The notes under the pieces: generated by a model
What the model saw: the letters and a program-made list of their open reading frames with translations, nothing else
Database searches by the model: none
Told to the model about the DNA's origin: nothing
Program-made: the position numbers and the translations under genes
Origin: Spongiactinospora sp. TRM90649
Lineage (GTDB): Bacteria > Actinomycetota > Actinomycetes > Streptosporangiales > Streptosporangiaceae
DNA: 64,000 bases
Direction: 5' to 3'
NCBI RefSeq assembly: GCF_029382225.1
Contig: NZ_JARLTC010000020.1
Location: forward strand, 1-64,000
Shown here: positions 42,865 to 51,442 of the stretch, one piece after another
Layout of the letters: each line of letters opens with the position of its first letter
How positions within the stretch are numbered: the stretch's first letter is position 1

Positions 42865-44100
42865 ATGGAAGACATGTGCGAAGAAGACCGTCCCGAGACC
42901 CGGCCGGACAGTCCTGCCCGGCAAGGCGGTCCCGAGCCACCCGGCGACCCCTCGCGCCCCGGAACCCCTCGTCCCGGTGACGCCGGCCGGGCGGCGGGCG
43001 GATCGCCCGCCTGGCCGCCTCCGTCCGTCTACCCGGGCGCCGGTCCTTTTCCGGGGCCGGGGCCGTACAACGCCGGCGGGATCAACGGCGTCCACGGTTC
43101 GGCCGCGGGTGGTCCATATCCGCCGGAGCATATGTACGGCACGCCTCCGCCGCCTCAGCCCTGGACGGTGGGCCCGGAGCCCGGCCTGACCTACGACCAC
43201 CTGGCGCGGACCCCGCTGCACCGCTGGTGGCGGCCGGTCCTCGGCAGCGTCCTGGTCGCGGCGGGCTACCTGCTCGTCACCTTCGTCGTGCTGTTCGGCG
43301 GCATGGTGGTCGGCGGCCTTCTCGGCTTCAACATGACGCCGCGGGTGGACACCCTGTTCGCCGACCCGATGGTCTCCCTGGTCGTCACCCTGCTGTCGAT
43401 CGGCGCCGCGCTTCCCGTGGTCCTCGGGGTGGCGTGGCTGATCCAGCGCAGGCCGCCGGGCACGCTCTCGTCCGTGGTCGGGCGCCTGCGGTGGCGCTGG
43501 ATGATGCTCTGCGTGCCGGTCGCGCTCGGCGCGTGGGTGCTCGGCCAGATCGCCTCCACCATCATCTACGCGTTGACCGGTGAAGACGTCTCGGGCGGGG
43601 TCGGCTGGGCCCGTTGGGACACCGCCGTGACCGGGCTGGCCATCACCCTGCTGCTGGTGCCACTGCAGGCCGCCAGCGAGGAGTACCTGTTCCGGGGCTG
43701 GGTGATCCAGGCGTTCGGCGCGTTCGTGCGCACGCCGTGGCCGGGCATCCTGGTCGGCGCGGCCGGGTTCACGGCCCTGCACAACTACACCGGCTGGGGC
43801 ATCCTCGACGTCTTCGCGTTCGGCGCGGTGACGGGATGGCTGGCGGTGCGCACCGGCGGGTTGGAGGCCCCCATCGCGCTGCATGTGATCAACAACGTGC
43901 TGGGGTTCGGGCTCAGCTCGGCGGCCGGGACGCTGAACGACGCGCTGCGCCAGGGCGCGGTCGGGTGGCAGTCCCTGATGGGCACCGCGGTGCAGCTCGC
44001 CGTCTTCGTGATCGTGGTGCTCGTGCTGGCGCGGCGGCGGGGGGTCGAGACGACGTCTCCAGCCGGAGATAAATCGCCGCCACTCCCGGTAAATATGTGA
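42865..44100 (+). CDS. CPBP-family intramembrane protease
   Basis: 411 residues. A proline-rich cytoplasmic region of about 115 residues precedes about eight membrane helices. The family motifs are EEYLFRG (Glu272, Glu273, Arg277), FTALHN (His306) and HVINN near 340. The founding members are CAAX proteases such as Rce1, and bacterial ones process peptides or serve bacteriocin immunity. The start is at ATG 42865; ATG 42874 is possible. Confidence 0.85.
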   Translation: MEDMCEEDRPETRPDSPARQGGPEPPGDPSRPGTPRPGDAGRAAGGSPAWPPPSVYPGAGPFPGPGPYNAGGINGVHGSAAGGPYPPEHMYGTPPPPQPWTVGPEPGLTYDHLARTPLHRWWRPVLGSVLVAAGYLLVTFVVLFGGMVVGGLLGFNMTPRVDTLFADPMVSLVVTLLSIGAALPVVLGVAWLIQRRPPGTLSSVVGRLRWRWMMLCVPVALGAWVLGQIASTIIYALTGEDVSGGVGWARWDTAVTGLAITLLLVPLQAASEEYLFRGWVIQAFGAFVRTPWPGILVGAAGFTALHNYTGWGILDVFAFGAVTGWLAVRTGGLEAPIALHVINNVLGFGLSSAAGTLNDALRQGAVGWQSLMGTAVQLAVFVIVVLVLARRRGVETTSPAGDKSPPLPVNM

Positions 44101-44413
44101 CAAAGCCTCACAAGGACGATTAAAAGCCACCGGCCGCGAAAAAATCTGACTAGAGAGGTCTCGCCAGAGCGAGTCCGCCGTGTTGCCCTGGTGTGGATGA
44201 GACACCGCGCAGGGCGGGCGGACGCGAGCGGGAGGTGATCGTCGCGACGGGCCGGGTATGGGTTGAAGAATCCAAATTTGCCGCTCATGTCGGCATTTCG
44301 GGAGCCGACCTGTGGAACGGTCCGTATGTGATACTCCGGCCTGGAAAGGGATCGGCGACGCCGCCAGGTTTGGGAGATACGAACGTGCAAGCCCCGACGA
44401 GGAGGTGCTGAGC
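44101..44413 (+). other. 313-bp leader with complex hairpin, no gene seen
   Basis: The spacer between the CPBP gene and the Asp-box gene is poor in open frames with good codon use. It holds a nested stem at 44173-44223 and a strong ribosome site (GGAGG) at 44401. An open frame from GTG 44312 is in phase with the next gene but looks non-coding. Confidence 0.5.
44173..44223 (+). promoter_or_regulatory. Nested stem-loop in 5' leader, terminator or structured RNA
   Basis: GTCCGCC (44173-44179) pairs with GGCGGAC (44217-44223). Inside it GCCCTG (44185-44190) pairs with CAGGGC (44210-44215), and GTGT with ACAC near the apex. It could end the CPBP transcript or act as a regulatory leader for the large gene downstream. 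Confidence 0.45.
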
Positions 44414-47400
44414 GTGGCCTCGGGCCCCCACGACCCGCGCTCACGAAACCGGCCGGTTGACGACGAAGGCGCCCAGGAGGAATCCTCCGCGCCGCCGCAG
44501 CCGTCACAGGAGCCCCACCGGCCGCCCGCGCTTCAGCACACGCCACCGGGGCCGCCCGGCGACGGCTCGGTGGGCACGCCCCTGGCCTCCCCATGGGGGA
44601 TGCCGCCCTTCTCGGCGCCGATCTCCGAAGACCCGCCGCCCGAGGGCGAACGCCCGCAGTCGCCGCCATCGTCGGCGTCGCGCCGCCGCCCTTACGGCCA
44701 GCCGTACGCGCGGCAGCCCCGCCACGGAGCGGGACCGGCGCCAGAAGCCCCTCAGGGCGACGCTGGGGGGCCGGAGGGCGCCGGGACTCCACAGGGTCCC
44801 GGACGGCACGCTTCGGGCTCCCAGGGCGACGGCAGCGCCCCGGGGGAGGAACGGTCGAATCCCTTATCGGCGCCCGGAACGCCAGAGAGCCCGCCCGGCC
44901 CGCCCAGGCGCATCGCCGACCGCCCCGACAAACTGGTCGCCACAGGCCCGCCACGCAAGCCGTCCAACCGCCCCTCCAAGGGCCGCCACGCCGGCCGCCA
45001 GCCCTACGGCCCCGTCCCCCAGCCACCCCCCGAAGACTCCGCCGACACCAAGCCCTACCCCCGCCCCCGAGTCTGGCCGGACCCCCCACACCCACAAGAC
45101 CCAGCCAGCGCCCCCTCCACGCCACCGGCCACAGACCACGACGCCCCCGCATCCCCCGCCCCCTGGCCGCCGGAGAGCGATGCCGGCGGCACCGCCCCTC
45201 CCGCCCCCTGGCTGCCGGAGGGCGATGACAGTAGCGTCGCCCCTCCCGGCCCGCACCCCCCGCACATGGGTACACCTCCGGCCGCGCCCAACAGCGGCCC
45301 ATGGCCACTGGAGGCGGACGGCGGTGCCGGATCTCCCGGTGCCTGGTCACCGTCCGCCGATGGGTTGGAGGGGGACGGCGGGGCCGGGGCGACCGGGGTT
45401 CGGTGGGGGGATGTTGGGAGGCCGGACAGCAGTGCGCATGAGCCGGTGCATCGGGTGGGGCGGCCTCCGGGAGGGAGGCCGGCGCGGCCGGATCGGCTGG
45501 TGGCGCAGGGGGCGGCGCGGAAGCCCGGGCACCAGGGGGACGGCGGGCAAGGGACTCATCCGCCGTCCGCGACGCGGCGGTCCACTCCCATGCGCAGGCG
45601 CAGTGGTGGACGCCGGTTGCTCACCCCCGTCCTGCTGATCGTCGTGATCGCCGCCGCCATCGGCGCCGGGGTGGTGGTCTGGCAGTGGGTGGGCAGCCCC
45701 GTCAGCACCGGCCTGCGGCTCGCCGACGGCGACGGCGGGTCGGGGGACTCGGTGTTCACCGTCCCGGCGGGAGGCGCCGGTTCGAGTCAGGTCCTCAACG
45801 CCGTCGCCTCCGTCGGCGACACCATCGTGGCGGCCGGTAGCGACACCACCAGCCCGGTGCCCCGCCCGCTGTTCCTGATGTCGCGCGACGGCGGCAAGTC
45901 CTGGCAGCTCGGCAGCGTCTCGGGCCAGGGCGGGTACGAGGCCGGGCCGAGCACGGTCGGCAGCGTCGCGGGCGGTGACGGCCGGTGGCTGGCCGTCGGC
46001 GACGCTTCACAGGGCTACCCCGTCGCGGGCCAGGACGCCGGGACCTCCGGCCGTGGCATGTGGACGAGCACGGACGGCTTCGGCTGGAGCGCCGTGGAAC
46101 CCGCCGGGCTGACGGCGTTCCGGGGCGGTGACAGGATCGCCGACATCGCCCGTACCAAGGCCGGGTTCGTGGCCGTGGGCGCGACCGTCCTGGACGACGG
46201 CACGGCGGGCCCGATCGTCTGGCTGTCCCCCGACGGCCGCACCTGGGACCGCGTGCCCGGCGCCGACGTCGGCAGCTCGCAGGAGGTGCGCGGCATCAAG
46301 GCCGTCGTGGCCAAGGGCGACGACGTGGTGGCGCTGGCCGACGCGCCCTCGGGCGGGGCCACGTCCGTGGTGCTGCGCTCGGCCGACGGCGGGCGCACCT
46401 GGAAGCGGGCGGAGGCCGCGCTGTCCGGCGTGACCCCGAGGCCCGGCGCGCTCGCGGTGGCGCCCGGCGGATTCGTGGTGGTCCCCACCCGCCAGCGCAC
46501 CGACGCCGGTGACGTGCGCGTCCACTGCTCCTCCGACGGCGCGAAGTGGGACGCCTGCGGCTCCATCAAGGGCCTGCCACGAGACAGCACCGGCGTCACC
46601 GGGATCGCCTCCTCGGCGGCGGGTGTCGCGGCCGTCGCCCGGGTCGGCTGGGAGCGTTACGCCGTCTACAACAGCAAGGACGGCAAGAGCTGGGCCAAGG
46701 GCACCGACCTCGGCGAGGTGCCCGGCACGCTGCGGGCGCTCAGCGTGTCCGAGTCGGGCACGCTGGTGGTCGGCGGCGACAAGCGGGCCGCCGCCGACGT
46801 GGACAACCAGCTCGTGCTGATGACCGCGGCCAAGGGCAGCGCCGCCGTCCCGGTGGCGCTCGGCGACATCGAGGGCCTGACGAGGGTCGCGAGGGCGACG
46901 AACGGGCTGGGTGCGGCGAACGGCACGTTCGTCACGGTCGGCGCCGCCGCCGGCGACGCGGCGATCTGGACCAGCCGCGACGGCCAGACCTGGTCGGGCG
47001 CCGGACCCGTGGAGATCCTCGGCGGGGCCCATCGCCAGTCGCTGGGCGACGTCGCCTACGGCCGCAAGGGCTGGATCGCGGTCGGCGACACCATGCGCGA
47101 CGCGTCGTCCACAGAGCCGCTGGTGGTGACCTCGGGTGAGGGCACCTCCTGGCGGCGCGTCCCGGTGAACGGGCCGCTGGCGCTGGCCGACGGCCACTAC
47201 TACCTGGCCCCGCACGCCGTGGCGGCCTCCAAGGTCGAGTCCGGCAAGGGCGCGGGCTATGTGCTCGTAGGCGAGGACAGGGGGCCGGGCGGCGTGACCC
47301 CCGTCATGTGGTTCACCTCCGACCTGCGCCGCTACGCCCGCTCGGCGAAGCTGCCCGCGGGCGGGGCGGGGGTCCGCATCCACGACGTGACCGCCACTTC

Positions 47401-47956
47401 TGAGGGATTCGTCGCGGTAGGCGGCGCGGGGGCGGCCCGTCACGAGAGCGGCGTCGTGTGGGTGTCGGAGGACGGCCTCAACTGGACGGCCCGCAAGCGG
47501 GTCACCCCGCCGGACTCGTCATCCGCCGGGCTGCGGCACGTGGTCGCGGTGGGCGACCGGATCGTCGCCGTCGGCGACGCCAGGACGGACGGCGGGCGCC
47601 GCGCCTTCGCCGCCGTCTCCACCGACAACGGAGGGTCCTGGGAGTACGGCTGGCTGCCCGCCGACCAGGCCGCCGCCGTCCAGGACCTGGCCGCCTCGCC
47701 CGAGGACGACGACGGCGGCGGCATCGTCGCGGTCGGCTGGCACGGAGCGTCGGCGGAGAGCGACAGCGCCGCCTGGACCTCCTCGGACGGCCTGGAGTGG
47801 CAGCGCCAGTCGCTCACCCAGGAGGGCCTGGGCGGCGCGGGGGCGCAGTGGCTCAGGGCGGTCGCGGTCATGAAGGGTGACGTGGTCGCCGTGGGCCGGT
47901 CCACCACCTACAGCGCGGATCACCTCACCCTGTGGCGTACCGGCTTCCATCGATGA
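44414..47956 (+). CDS. Giant membrane-anchored Asp-box/sialidase-like repeat protein
   Basis: 1180 residues. The GTG at 44414 is chosen because GGAGG lies 8 nt upstream. Residues 1 to about 400 are a proline/glycine-rich cytoplasmic region with repeated APWPPE/APWLPE units. One membrane helix follows (about 403-427), then an outside region of about 750 residues with many Asp-box-like repeats: SRDGGKSW, SPDGRTWD, SADGGRTWK, SKDGKSWAK, SRDGQTWS, SEDGLNWT, STDNGGSWE, SSDGLEWQR. This predicts one or two beta-propellers. No catalytic sialidase residues could be assigned, so a binding or sensor function is more likely. The 3' end overlaps a convergent gene by 32 bp. Confidence 0.85.
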   Translation: MASGPHDPRSRNRPVDDEGAQEESSAPPQPSQEPHRPPALQHTPPGPPGDGSVGTPLASPWGMPPFSAPISEDPPPEGERPQSPPSSASRRRPYGQPYARQPRHGAGPAPEAPQGDAGGPEGAGTPQGPGRHASGSQGDGSAPGEERSNPLSAPGTPESPPGPPRRIADRPDKLVATGPPRKPSNRPSKGRHAGRQPYGPVPQPPPEDSADTKPYPRPRVWPDPPHPQDPASAPSTPPATDHDAPASPAPWPPESDAGGTAPPAPWLPEGDDSSVAPPGPHPPHMGTPPAAPNSGPWPLEADGGAGSPGAWSPSADGLEGDGGAGATGVRWGDVGRPDSSAHEPVHRVGRPPGGRPARPDRLVAQGAARKPGHQGDGGQGTHPPSATRRSTPMRRRSGGRRLLTPVLLIVVIAAAIGAGVVVWQWVGSPVSTGLRLADGDGGSGDSVFTVPAGGAGSSQVLNAVASVGDTIVAAGSDTTSPVPRPLFLMSRDGGKSWQLGSVSGQGGYEAGPSTVGSVAGGDGRWLAVGDASQGYPVAGQDAGTSGRGMWTSTDGFGWSAVEPAGLTAFRGGDRIADIARTKAGFVAVGATVLDDGTAGPIVWLSPDGRTWDRVPGADVGSSQEVRGIKAVVAKGDDVVALADAPSGGATSVVLRSADGGRTWKRAEAALSGVTPRPGALAVAPGGFVVVPTRQRTDAGDVRVHCSSDGAKWDACGSIKGLPRDSTGVTGIASSAAGVAAVARVGWERYAVYNSKDGKSWAKGTDLGEVPGTLRALSVSESGTLVVGGDKRAAADVDNQLVLMTAAKGSAAVPVALGDIEGLTRVARATNGLGAANGTFVTVGAAAGDAAIWTSRDGQTWSGAGPVEILGGAHRQSLGDVAYGRKGWIAVGDTMRDASSTEPLVVTSGEGTSWRRVPVNGPLALADGHYYLAPHAVAASKVESGKGAGYVLVGEDRGPGGVTPVMWFTSDLRRYARSAKLPAGGAGVRIHDVTATSEGFVAVGGAGAARHESGVVWVSEDGLNWTARKRVTPPDSSSAGLRHVVAVGDRIVAVGDARTDGGRRAFAAVSTDNGGSWEYGWLPADQAAAVQDLAASPEDDDGGGIVAVGWHGASAESDSAAWTSSDGLEWQRQSLTQEGLGGAGAQWLRAVAVMKGDVVAVGRSTTYSADHLTLWRTGFHR

Positions 47957-48338
47957 GTCCCCACTCCCGTAGGGCGTCGAGCAGGCCGTCCGTCAGGGGG
48001 AGGAGGCCCAGGTCGGCCACCGGCACCCAGCGGGCGTCGGCGGCGTCGTCGCCAGGCGTGAGGGCGGTGCCTCCGGAAGGGGTGGCCAGGTAGTCGCGGA
48101 TCACGTAGACGACGCCGGGGGCGCCGGGGCGTTCGACCTCTCCGGCGAGCCCGCCGACGGTGACGCGCAGGCCGGTCTCCTCCAGGAGTTCGCGGGCGAG
48201 CGCCTGGTGGTCGGTCTCGCCGGGCTCGATCCTGCCGCCGGGGAGGGACCATAGGCCCTCTCCCGGCGGGCGGCCCCGCCGTATCAGGAGCATCCGGTCG
48301 CCGTCGAAGACGACGGCACCCACACAGTTCACCCGCAT
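47925..48338 (-). CDS. Nudix hydrolase
   Basis: 137 residues. The Nudix box reads GGRIEPGETDHQALARELLEETGL, complete for GX5EX7REUXEEXGU. It likely hydrolyses a nucleoside diphosphate derivative; an oxidised-nucleotide sanitising role is possible. The ATG at 48338 is set by TAATCT 7 nt before it. The frame is open much further upstream but shows no homology there. Confidence 0.9.
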   Translation of the reverse strand: MRVNCVGAVVFDGDRMLLIRRGRPPGEGLWSLPGGRIEPGETDHQALARELLEETGLRVTVGGLAGEVERPGAPGVVYVIRDYLATPSGGTALTPGDDAADARWVPVADLGLLPLTDGLLDALREWGLIDGSRYATG

Positions 48339-48345
48339 ATATGCA

Positions 48346-48351
48346 AGATTA
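48346..48351 (-). promoter_or_regulatory. Leaderless-type -10, TAATCT, for the Nudix gene
   Basis: On the minus strand TAATCT ends 7 nt before ATG 48338; no ribosome site is visible. Confidence 0.45.
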
Positions 48352-48412
48352 CGGCCGGATAACGGGTCTGACTCTTGACGAACGGGGCGGTTAAGACGCA
48401 GCGTGAGAAAAC

Positions 48413-49057
48413 GTGAGAGCCACGCCCATCTGCCCGCGTTGCCATGGCAGCCTCCGGCCACCGAGCGCCTGGTCCAGTGCGTGGCGCTGTCCCACCCACG
48501 GGGACGTGACGCCGCTGCAACCGCCCAGGCAGCCATCGCGCGCCGCCCTGGAGGCGGTTCGCAGGATCGCGGGCGTCCCGGTGTGGGTGCCCTGGCCGCT
48601 GCCGTCCGGCTGGCTGGTGACGGGGTTCGCCGAGGCGGGCGACGAGCGCACCGGCACGCGGGCGAGCGTGACGGCGCTGTGCGGGCCGTCCGTGACGCAC
48701 GGCCCGGCGGACCTGCTCGTCGTGGCGGAGGAGCCGGGCGTGGGCGTGGGCGCGGGGTTCGCCGGGCTCGACGGTCCCGACCCGGGGCAGGGCTTCGACG
48801 AAGGCCCCCCGCACGCCAAGATCGACATCTTCGGGCACCCGACGCCCCTGTGGTGCGTGCCGGCCGCCTCCGACCGGGCCGTGTACGCGGGGGAGGCGCT
48901 GGGCAACTGGCTGTGGACGATCGCCTGGCCCGCCGAGGCGGGCTGCCTGATCGCGCTGGCCGAGCTGACCCTGCGCGACCTGCGGGAGAACGACCAGGAC
49001 CTCGACCTGCCGTACGGGGCGTTCTCGCCGCGCCTGCCGGACGACGAGGGCGCCTGA
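48413..49057 (+). CDS. DUF6758-like actinobacterial protein with zinc ribbon
   Basis: 214 residues. The N-terminus has a possible zinc site, CPRC with Cys and His in WRCPTHGDVTPLQPP. The remainder, VPVWVPWPLPSGWLVTGF, LLVVAEEPGVGVGAGFAGL and GNWLWTIAWPAEAGCL, is characteristic of a conserved actinomycete family of unknown role. The DUF number is from memory. It lies upstream of the metallo-beta-lactamase-like gene. Confidence 0.8.
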   Translation: MRATPICPRCHGSLRPPSAWSSAWRCPTHGDVTPLQPPRQPSRAALEAVRRIAGVPVWVPWPLPSGWLVTGFAEAGDERTGTRASVTALCGPSVTHGPADLLVVAEEPGVGVGAGFAGLDGPDPGQGFDEGPPHAKIDIFGHPTPLWCVPAASDRAVYAGEALGNWLWTIAWPAEAGCLIALAELTLRDLRENDQDLDLPYGAFSPRLPDDEGA

Positions 49058-49126
49058 TCCGGGCACGGACGGCTTTGAATCGCCTGGGAGAGCGCGTGAA
49101 CGCTGTGTTCTCTCATCCGGACGGGA

Positions 49127-49132
49127 TAGGGT
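49127..49132 (+). promoter_or_regulatory. Leaderless-type -10, TAGGGT
   Basis: TAGGGT ends 7 nt before GTG 49140 of the metallo-beta-lactamase-like gene. Confidence 0.45.
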
Positions 49133-49139
49133 CTCCCCC

Positions 49140-49856
49140 GTGACTGCGCGTATCGAGAAAGTGGTGACCGAGGGCGTCGTCGACGTCGACGGCGTCGAGC
49201 ACAAGGTGACGAACAACACCTACATCCTGGGTGACGACGACGAGGTCATCGTCATCGATCCCGCACGCGACGCGGACAAGCTCATGGAGCAGGTCGGCGA
49301 GCGCGACGTGCTCGCCGTCGTGTGCACTCACGGGCTCGCCGACCACGTCGGCGCGGCCATCGAGGTGGCCTCCCGAGACGAGGCCGTCGTGGCCCTGCAT
49401 CCCAAGGACCGCAGGCTGTGGCGGGAGACCTGGTCGGAGACCTGGCCCGACATCGAGATGGAGGACGAGGGCCTGTTCGGCGTGGCCGAGGTCCAGCTTG
49501 AGGTGATCTCCACCCCGGGCATCACGCCGGGCGGCGTCTCGCTGCTCTGCGAGGAGCTGGGCGTGGTCTTCACCGGCAAGACCCTCCAGGCCGACGGCCC
49601 GGGCAGGCTCGGCGGGGAATACCCGGCGCTGGCCGACCAGCTCACCGCGATCGGCGAGCGGCTGTTCACGCTGCCCCACGACACCCGGGTGCTGCCGTCT
49701 CACGGCGACGAGACGACCATCGGCGAGCAGGAGCGTCACTTCGACGACTGGATCGGCGGCTCGCTCGTCAACCAGGCCGACGCCACTCCGCCCGCCGAAT
49801 CCCCGCTGCCCGACGGCACCTCCGCCTCCGGCATCCGCCTCAACCTGGGCGACTGA
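49140..49856 (+). CDS. Metallo-beta-lactamase-fold protein lacking metal ligands
   Basis: 238 residues that clearly follow the MBL fold of glyoxalase-II-like enzymes (NNTYILGDDDEVIVIDPARD near the start). The metal motif THxHxDH reads THGLADH, so the second His is Leu. The TPGHTPG segment reads TPGITPG, so that His is Ile. TGDTL reads TGKTL, so the bridging Asp is Lys. Only PSHGDETTIG is normal. A binuclear zinc site cannot form as usual, so it is probably a non-enzymatic or altered-function paralogue. The frame is intact and well expressed by codon use, so decay is not the reason. Confidence 0.85.
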   Translation: MTARIEKVVTEGVVDVDGVEHKVTNNTYILGDDDEVIVIDPARDADKLMEQVGERDVLAVVCTHGLADHVGAAIEVASRDEAVVALHPKDRRLWRETWSETWPDIEMEDEGLFGVAEVQLEVISTPGITPGGVSLLCEELGVVFTGKTLQADGPGRLGGEYPALADQLTAIGERLFTLPHDTRVLPSHGDETTIGEQERHFDDWIGGSLVNQADATPPAESPLPDGTSASGIRLNLGD

Positions 49857-49943
49857 CCTCACCGCCCCGGCCGCACCGAAAACGTCGGTGCCCCGGGGTA
49901 GCGTGAGGCCCGCGAACCAGGTGACCAGGAGGGGCAGGCGGCG

Positions 49944-50864
49944 GTGGAGCAGCTCGGGCTTGACGGCATGCCACGGCGGCTCTACTCGTGCACGCCGTCC
50001 CGGCTGAACTCCTGGCTCGACTGCCGCAGGCGCTACCGGTTCACCTACCTCGACCGGCCCGCGCCGACCAAGGGCCCGCCCTGGGCCCACAACAGCGTGG
50101 GGGCGAGCGTCCACAACGCGCTGGCCGCGTGGTGGCGCGAGCCTTACGATCGGCGCACCCCGCCGATGGCGGGCCTGCTGCTCGACAACGGGTGGATCAC
50201 CGAGGGCTTCCGCGACCAGGAGCAGTCCACGGCCTGGCGCGACCGGGCCCGCGAGATGGTCTCCGGGTACGCCTCGACCCTCGATCCGGCCGACGAGCCG
50301 GTCGGCGTCGAGCGCACCGTCGCCACGCGCACCTCCGTGCTGGCCCTGTCCGGGCGGGTCGACCGCATCGACCGGCGCGGCGACGAGCTGGTCATCGTCG
50401 ACTACAAGACCGGCCGCCGCCCCCTCGGCCCTGACGACGCGCGCGGTTCGCTCGCCCTGGCCACCTACGCGATCGCCGCCTCCCGGGTGATGCGCCGCCC
50501 TTGTCACAAGGTCGAGCTGCACCATCTGCCCACTGGGTCCGTCGCCGAGTGGGAGCACACCGACGAGTCGCTCGGCCGTCATCTCCGCCGCGCCGAAGAG
50601 GTCGGCCTGGAGGCGGGGGAGGCCGACGACCGCTACCGCGCCTGGGCCGCGACCATCACCAAGGGCAAGGCGGGCCGTCCGGGCGGCGCGGCGCCCGCCG
50701 AGGGCGGGGTCCGCGTGCCGCCCGACGTTCCCGAGGAGGTCGCCGGGCTGTTCCCGGCGAACCCCGGCCCCATCTGCGCCTGGTGCGACTACCGCAAGCA
50801 CTGCCCCGAGGGCCTGGCGGTGTCCACCGGCCGCGACCCGTGGGACGGCCTGGCCGACACCTGA
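49944..50864 (+). CDS. RecB/Cas4-like PD-(D/E)XK nuclease with Fe-S cluster
   Basis: 306 residues. The nuclease core has His57, GRVDRID (Asp140) and VIVDYKTG (Asp153, Lys155). Four cysteines, Cys27 plus Cys278, Cys281 and Cys287 (CAWCDYRKHC), match the iron-sulfur staple of AddB/Cas4. No cas genes or CRISPR repeats are near, so it is a stand-alone exonuclease-like protein, common in actinomycetes near proteasome or repair genes. AGGAGG lies 11 nt before the GTG start. Confidence 0.88.
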   Translation: MEQLGLDGMPRRLYSCTPSRLNSWLDCRRRYRFTYLDRPAPTKGPPWAHNSVGASVHNALAAWWREPYDRRTPPMAGLLLDNGWITEGFRDQEQSTAWRDRAREMVSGYASTLDPADEPVGVERTVATRTSVLALSGRVDRIDRRGDELVIVDYKTGRRPLGPDDARGSLALATYAIAASRVMRRPCHKVELHHLPTGSVAEWEHTDESLGRHLRRAEEVGLEAGEADDRYRAWAATITKGKAGRPGGAAPAEGGVRVPPDVPEEVAGLFPANPGPICAWCDYRKHCPEGLAVSTGRDPWDGLADT

Positions 50865-50895
50865 CCCCACCGACCCCGGGCCCGCGTCCCGGGCC

Positions 50896-51354
50896 TCAGT
50901 GCAGGGTGCCGGCGATCTGCCGGGTGGTGACGCTGATCCGGTTGAACATGTTGCTCATGGCGATCATGGAGACCAGCACGGCCAGGCCCTTCTCGTCGAA
51001 GTGATCGGCCGCCGCGTCCCACACGTGGTCGGGCACCGGGTCCGAGGAGTCGGCTATGCGGGTGACGGCCTCTGCGAGGGCCAGGGCGGCGCGCTCGCCG
51101 TCGTCGAAGCACGCCGTGTCGCGCCAGGCGGCCACGGCGTGCAGGCGCTCGTCGGTCTCCCCCTCCTTCTTCGACGTGCGCGTACCCATGTCCACGCACA
51201 CGCCGCACCCGTTGATCTGGCTCACCCGCAGGTGCACGAGGTGCAGCGTGGCCGACGGCACCGCGCCCGAATTGTGGACGGCGGCGCCGAGCGCCATGGC
51301 GTGCTCCCTCAGCTCGGGGATGACCATGGCGGGGTTCTTCATCCGTGCCTGCAT
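50896..51354 (-). CDS. AhpD-like carboxymuconolactone decarboxylase family protein
   Basis: 152 residues with the AhpD CxxC pair Cys50-Cys53 in INGCGVCVDMGTR followed by a conserved helix (DERLHAVAAWRDTACFDDGERAALALAEAVT). It probably reduces peroxides or disulfides. ATG 51354 has GGAGGG 8 nt upstream. Genes of this family are the classic targets of ECF41 sigma factors, and a matching promoter lies upstream. Confidence 0.9.
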   Translation of the reverse strand: MQARMKNPAMVIPELREHAMALGAAVHNSGAVPSATLHLVHLRVSQINGCGVCVDMGTRTSKKEGETDERLHAVAAWRDTACFDDGERAALALAEAVTRIADSSDPVPDHVWDAAADHFDEKGLAVLVSMIAMSNMFNRISVTTRQIAGTLH

Positions 51355-51410
51355 CGTTCGGTCCCTCCTCAAGGGTGAGCGACCGGGACCTTCCCGCCGC
51401 TCGCCCATAC

Positions 51411-51438
51411 GACGGAGACGGCCTCGCGAAACGTGACA
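51411..51438 (-). promoter_or_regulatory. Predicted ECF41 promoter for the ahpD-like gene
   Basis: On the minus strand TGTCACG (51438-51432) is followed after 17 nt by CGTC (51414-51411). This agrees with the ECF41 consensus TGTCACA-N16/17-CGTC as I recall it. It lies just after the MpaB-like gene, about 57 bp from the AhpD start. Confidence 0.6.
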
Positions 51439-51442
51439 GGAC

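Noticed and set aside
44101..44413. c-di-AMP (ydaO) riboswitch
   Set aside because: The leader has nested stems before an envelope gene, but I could not match the conserved core positions, so no class is assigned.
49944..50864. Possible Cas4 and therefore a CRISPR system
   Set aside because: The nuclease has the Cas4-like Cys cluster, but no repeats or cas genes are seen on either side, and the type also occurs outside CRISPR loci.
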